A DNA stretch of 64,000 bases, taken from Cladocopium goreaui. Its lineage: Eukaryota > Sar > Dinophyceae > Suessiales > Symbiodiniaceae. Position 1 is the stretch's first letter. Each line of letters starts with the position of its first letter. Below are positions 62,612 to 64,000 of this stretch, piece after piece. The translations under genes were made by a program, and so were the position numbers. The DNA lies in assembly GCA_947184155.2 (NCBI GenBank), contig CAMXCT020001868.1:572104-636103 (forward strand), read 5' to 3'. The notes beneath the pieces are model-generated. The model searched no databases and had not been told where the DNA came from. It saw only the letters and a list, made by a program, of their open reading frames with translations.

Positions 62612-62712
62612 TACTGAATATATTGGGAATATATTGGGAATATATTGGGAATATATTGGGAATATATTGGGAATATATTGGGAATATATTGGGAATATAT
62701 TGGGAATATGTG
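62612..62712. repeat. 12-bp tandem repeat GAATATATTGGG, about 8-9 units
   Basis: Near-perfect units of GAATATATTGGG; the WEYIGNILGIY open frames over it are repeat artefacts. Between 61872 and 62611 the sequence is AT-rich with no gene seen. Confidence 0.9.
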
Positions 62713-63129
62713 GGAATCATATGGAATTGTCAATACTTATCACAATTTATCACGCGAAATCCTATCAACCAACCAGTATGGACGACAGAGGGTTTTGAAC
62801 ACTGCTCAGGGTATATCGGAGAGGAGATGAAGAAAAGTCCAAGTTCAGAAGTGGTTAATGAATAGTTTGTCACTACGATGAAGACTCCCTAGCTTCACCG
62901 AGGAATACGTGTACATCATACAAATATATCATAGTACTATATGATACTAATGGATATTAGGCTTACTGTAGATAGACGGATGGATGGGTAGATGGAGACT
63001 GATAGAGACTGATAGAGACTACTACAGACAGATATAGACTGATATGGATGATATGTAATATGTAAGCATATCTATATGATATATATATATATATAGGTCT
63101 TTGCCTCCATTAGAACCTCATATAGATAG

Positions 63130-63380
63130 GTGGTTTTCGACATGCATGCATACAGACAGACAGACATCCATGCATGCATGCATGCATGCATGCATGCATG
63201 CATGCACACATGCATGTATGCACGCATGCCTACATGCATACATGCATACATACATACCTACATACCTACATACCTAGATACGTAGATACGTAGATAGATT
63301 GATAGATGAATAGATGATAGATGGATAGATGGATAGATGGATAGATGGATAGATGGATAGATGAATAGATGAATAGATGA

Positions 63381-63447
<67 letters not shown>

Positions 63448-63640
63448 GATAGATAGATAGATAGATAGATACATCATAGATACATCATAGATACATCATA
63501 GATACATCATAGATACATCATAGATACATCATAGATACATCATAGATACATCATAGATACAAATATTACATAGATACATAGATACATAGATTAGGAGATT
63601 AGATAAATAGATAGATAGATACATACATATATATATATAT
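63130..63640. repeat. Complex microsatellite: CATG, GATA/GACA and ATCATAGATAC blocks
   Basis: CATGCATG (63140-63250), GATG/GATA (63280-63400), GACA (63380-63450) and an 11-bp ATCATAGATAC array (about 63470-63560). To the right end (63640-64000) AT-rich sequence with ATATGG/ATTAAT motifs continues; no gene seen. Confidence 0.9.
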
Positions 63641-64000
63641 ATTGCACATTATATGCATGTAGCAAGAAACGACGCCATGGTGACACTTTGTCAGGCTCCA
63701 CCATCCTCAGCACGGAGCTGGAAGGAGCTGGAGGGATAAATGTATGGATTTATAGTGATTTAATAGCGATTTAATAGTGATTAATAGTGAGTAATAGTGA
63801 TTTGTATGGATATATCTGGATATGGATATAGATGGGATAATATATCATGGATTAATATGGTATATATGGATCAAAATTGATTACTATATGGATATGGATA
63901 TTACTATATATTAATATGATGACTCAACATTATAGTGGTATAGTATGGATTAATACATGGGATCAATGTAGTATATCACTATTATATTATTATATGGATT

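Overview
The window looks like nuclear DNA of a dinoflagellate, most likely of the Symbiodiniaceae/Suessiales type. This is inferred from the sequence; no search was run. Four things point there: an AT-rich background with about fifty short, GC-richer, exon-like islands, many bounded by GT-AG and some apparently by GC-AG or GA-AG; several families of small inverted-repeat elements whose termini read as splice sites (introner-like); a possible decayed dinoflagellate spliced leader just upstream of an intronless, frameshifted coding relic; and a tyrosine-recombinase retrotransposon carrying a DNA cytosine-5 methyltransferase, a combination reminiscent of the DNMT-bearing retrotransposons reported from Symbiodinium.

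Layout. 1-200 is CAT/AT simple repeat. 259-2754 is an intronless coding region of unknown function with a frame-broken 5' part. 2755-45249 is a mosaic of long AT-rich introns or spacers with isolated candidate exons, all on the + strand, interrupted by short inverted-repeat elements of at least seven families, simple-sequence arrays and three large tandem structures: two copies of a composite minisatellite cassette (11790-12704 and 19105-20115), a 9-bp array (26815-27355) and a 204-210-bp array (27366-29163). 45250-52922 is one apparently complete 7.7-kb DIRS-type element. 52923-59430 returns to the exon/intron/short-element mosaic. 60366-61871 is the intronless, multiply frameshifted relic. 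61872-64000 is mostly micro- and minisatellite.

The DIRS-type element is the best supported unit. It has split direct repeats (A1 - ORFs - B1A2 - B2) with identical copies, and five tightly packed intact ORFs: a zinc-ribbon protein, a Gag-like protein, a reverse transcriptase, a protein carrying RNase H motifs on both sides of a C5-methyltransferase, and a tyrosine recombinase. The inferred life cycle is packaging of the RNA by the Gag-like protein, copying by RT/RNase H, circle formation through the repeats and integration by the recombinase without target duplication. The methyltransferase could mark the new copy or its surroundings.

The single-exon calls are ORF and splice-motif readings made by eye. 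Which exons join into which gene cannot be decided without transcripts. Their uniform + orientation fits the unidirectional gene arrays known from dinoflagellates.
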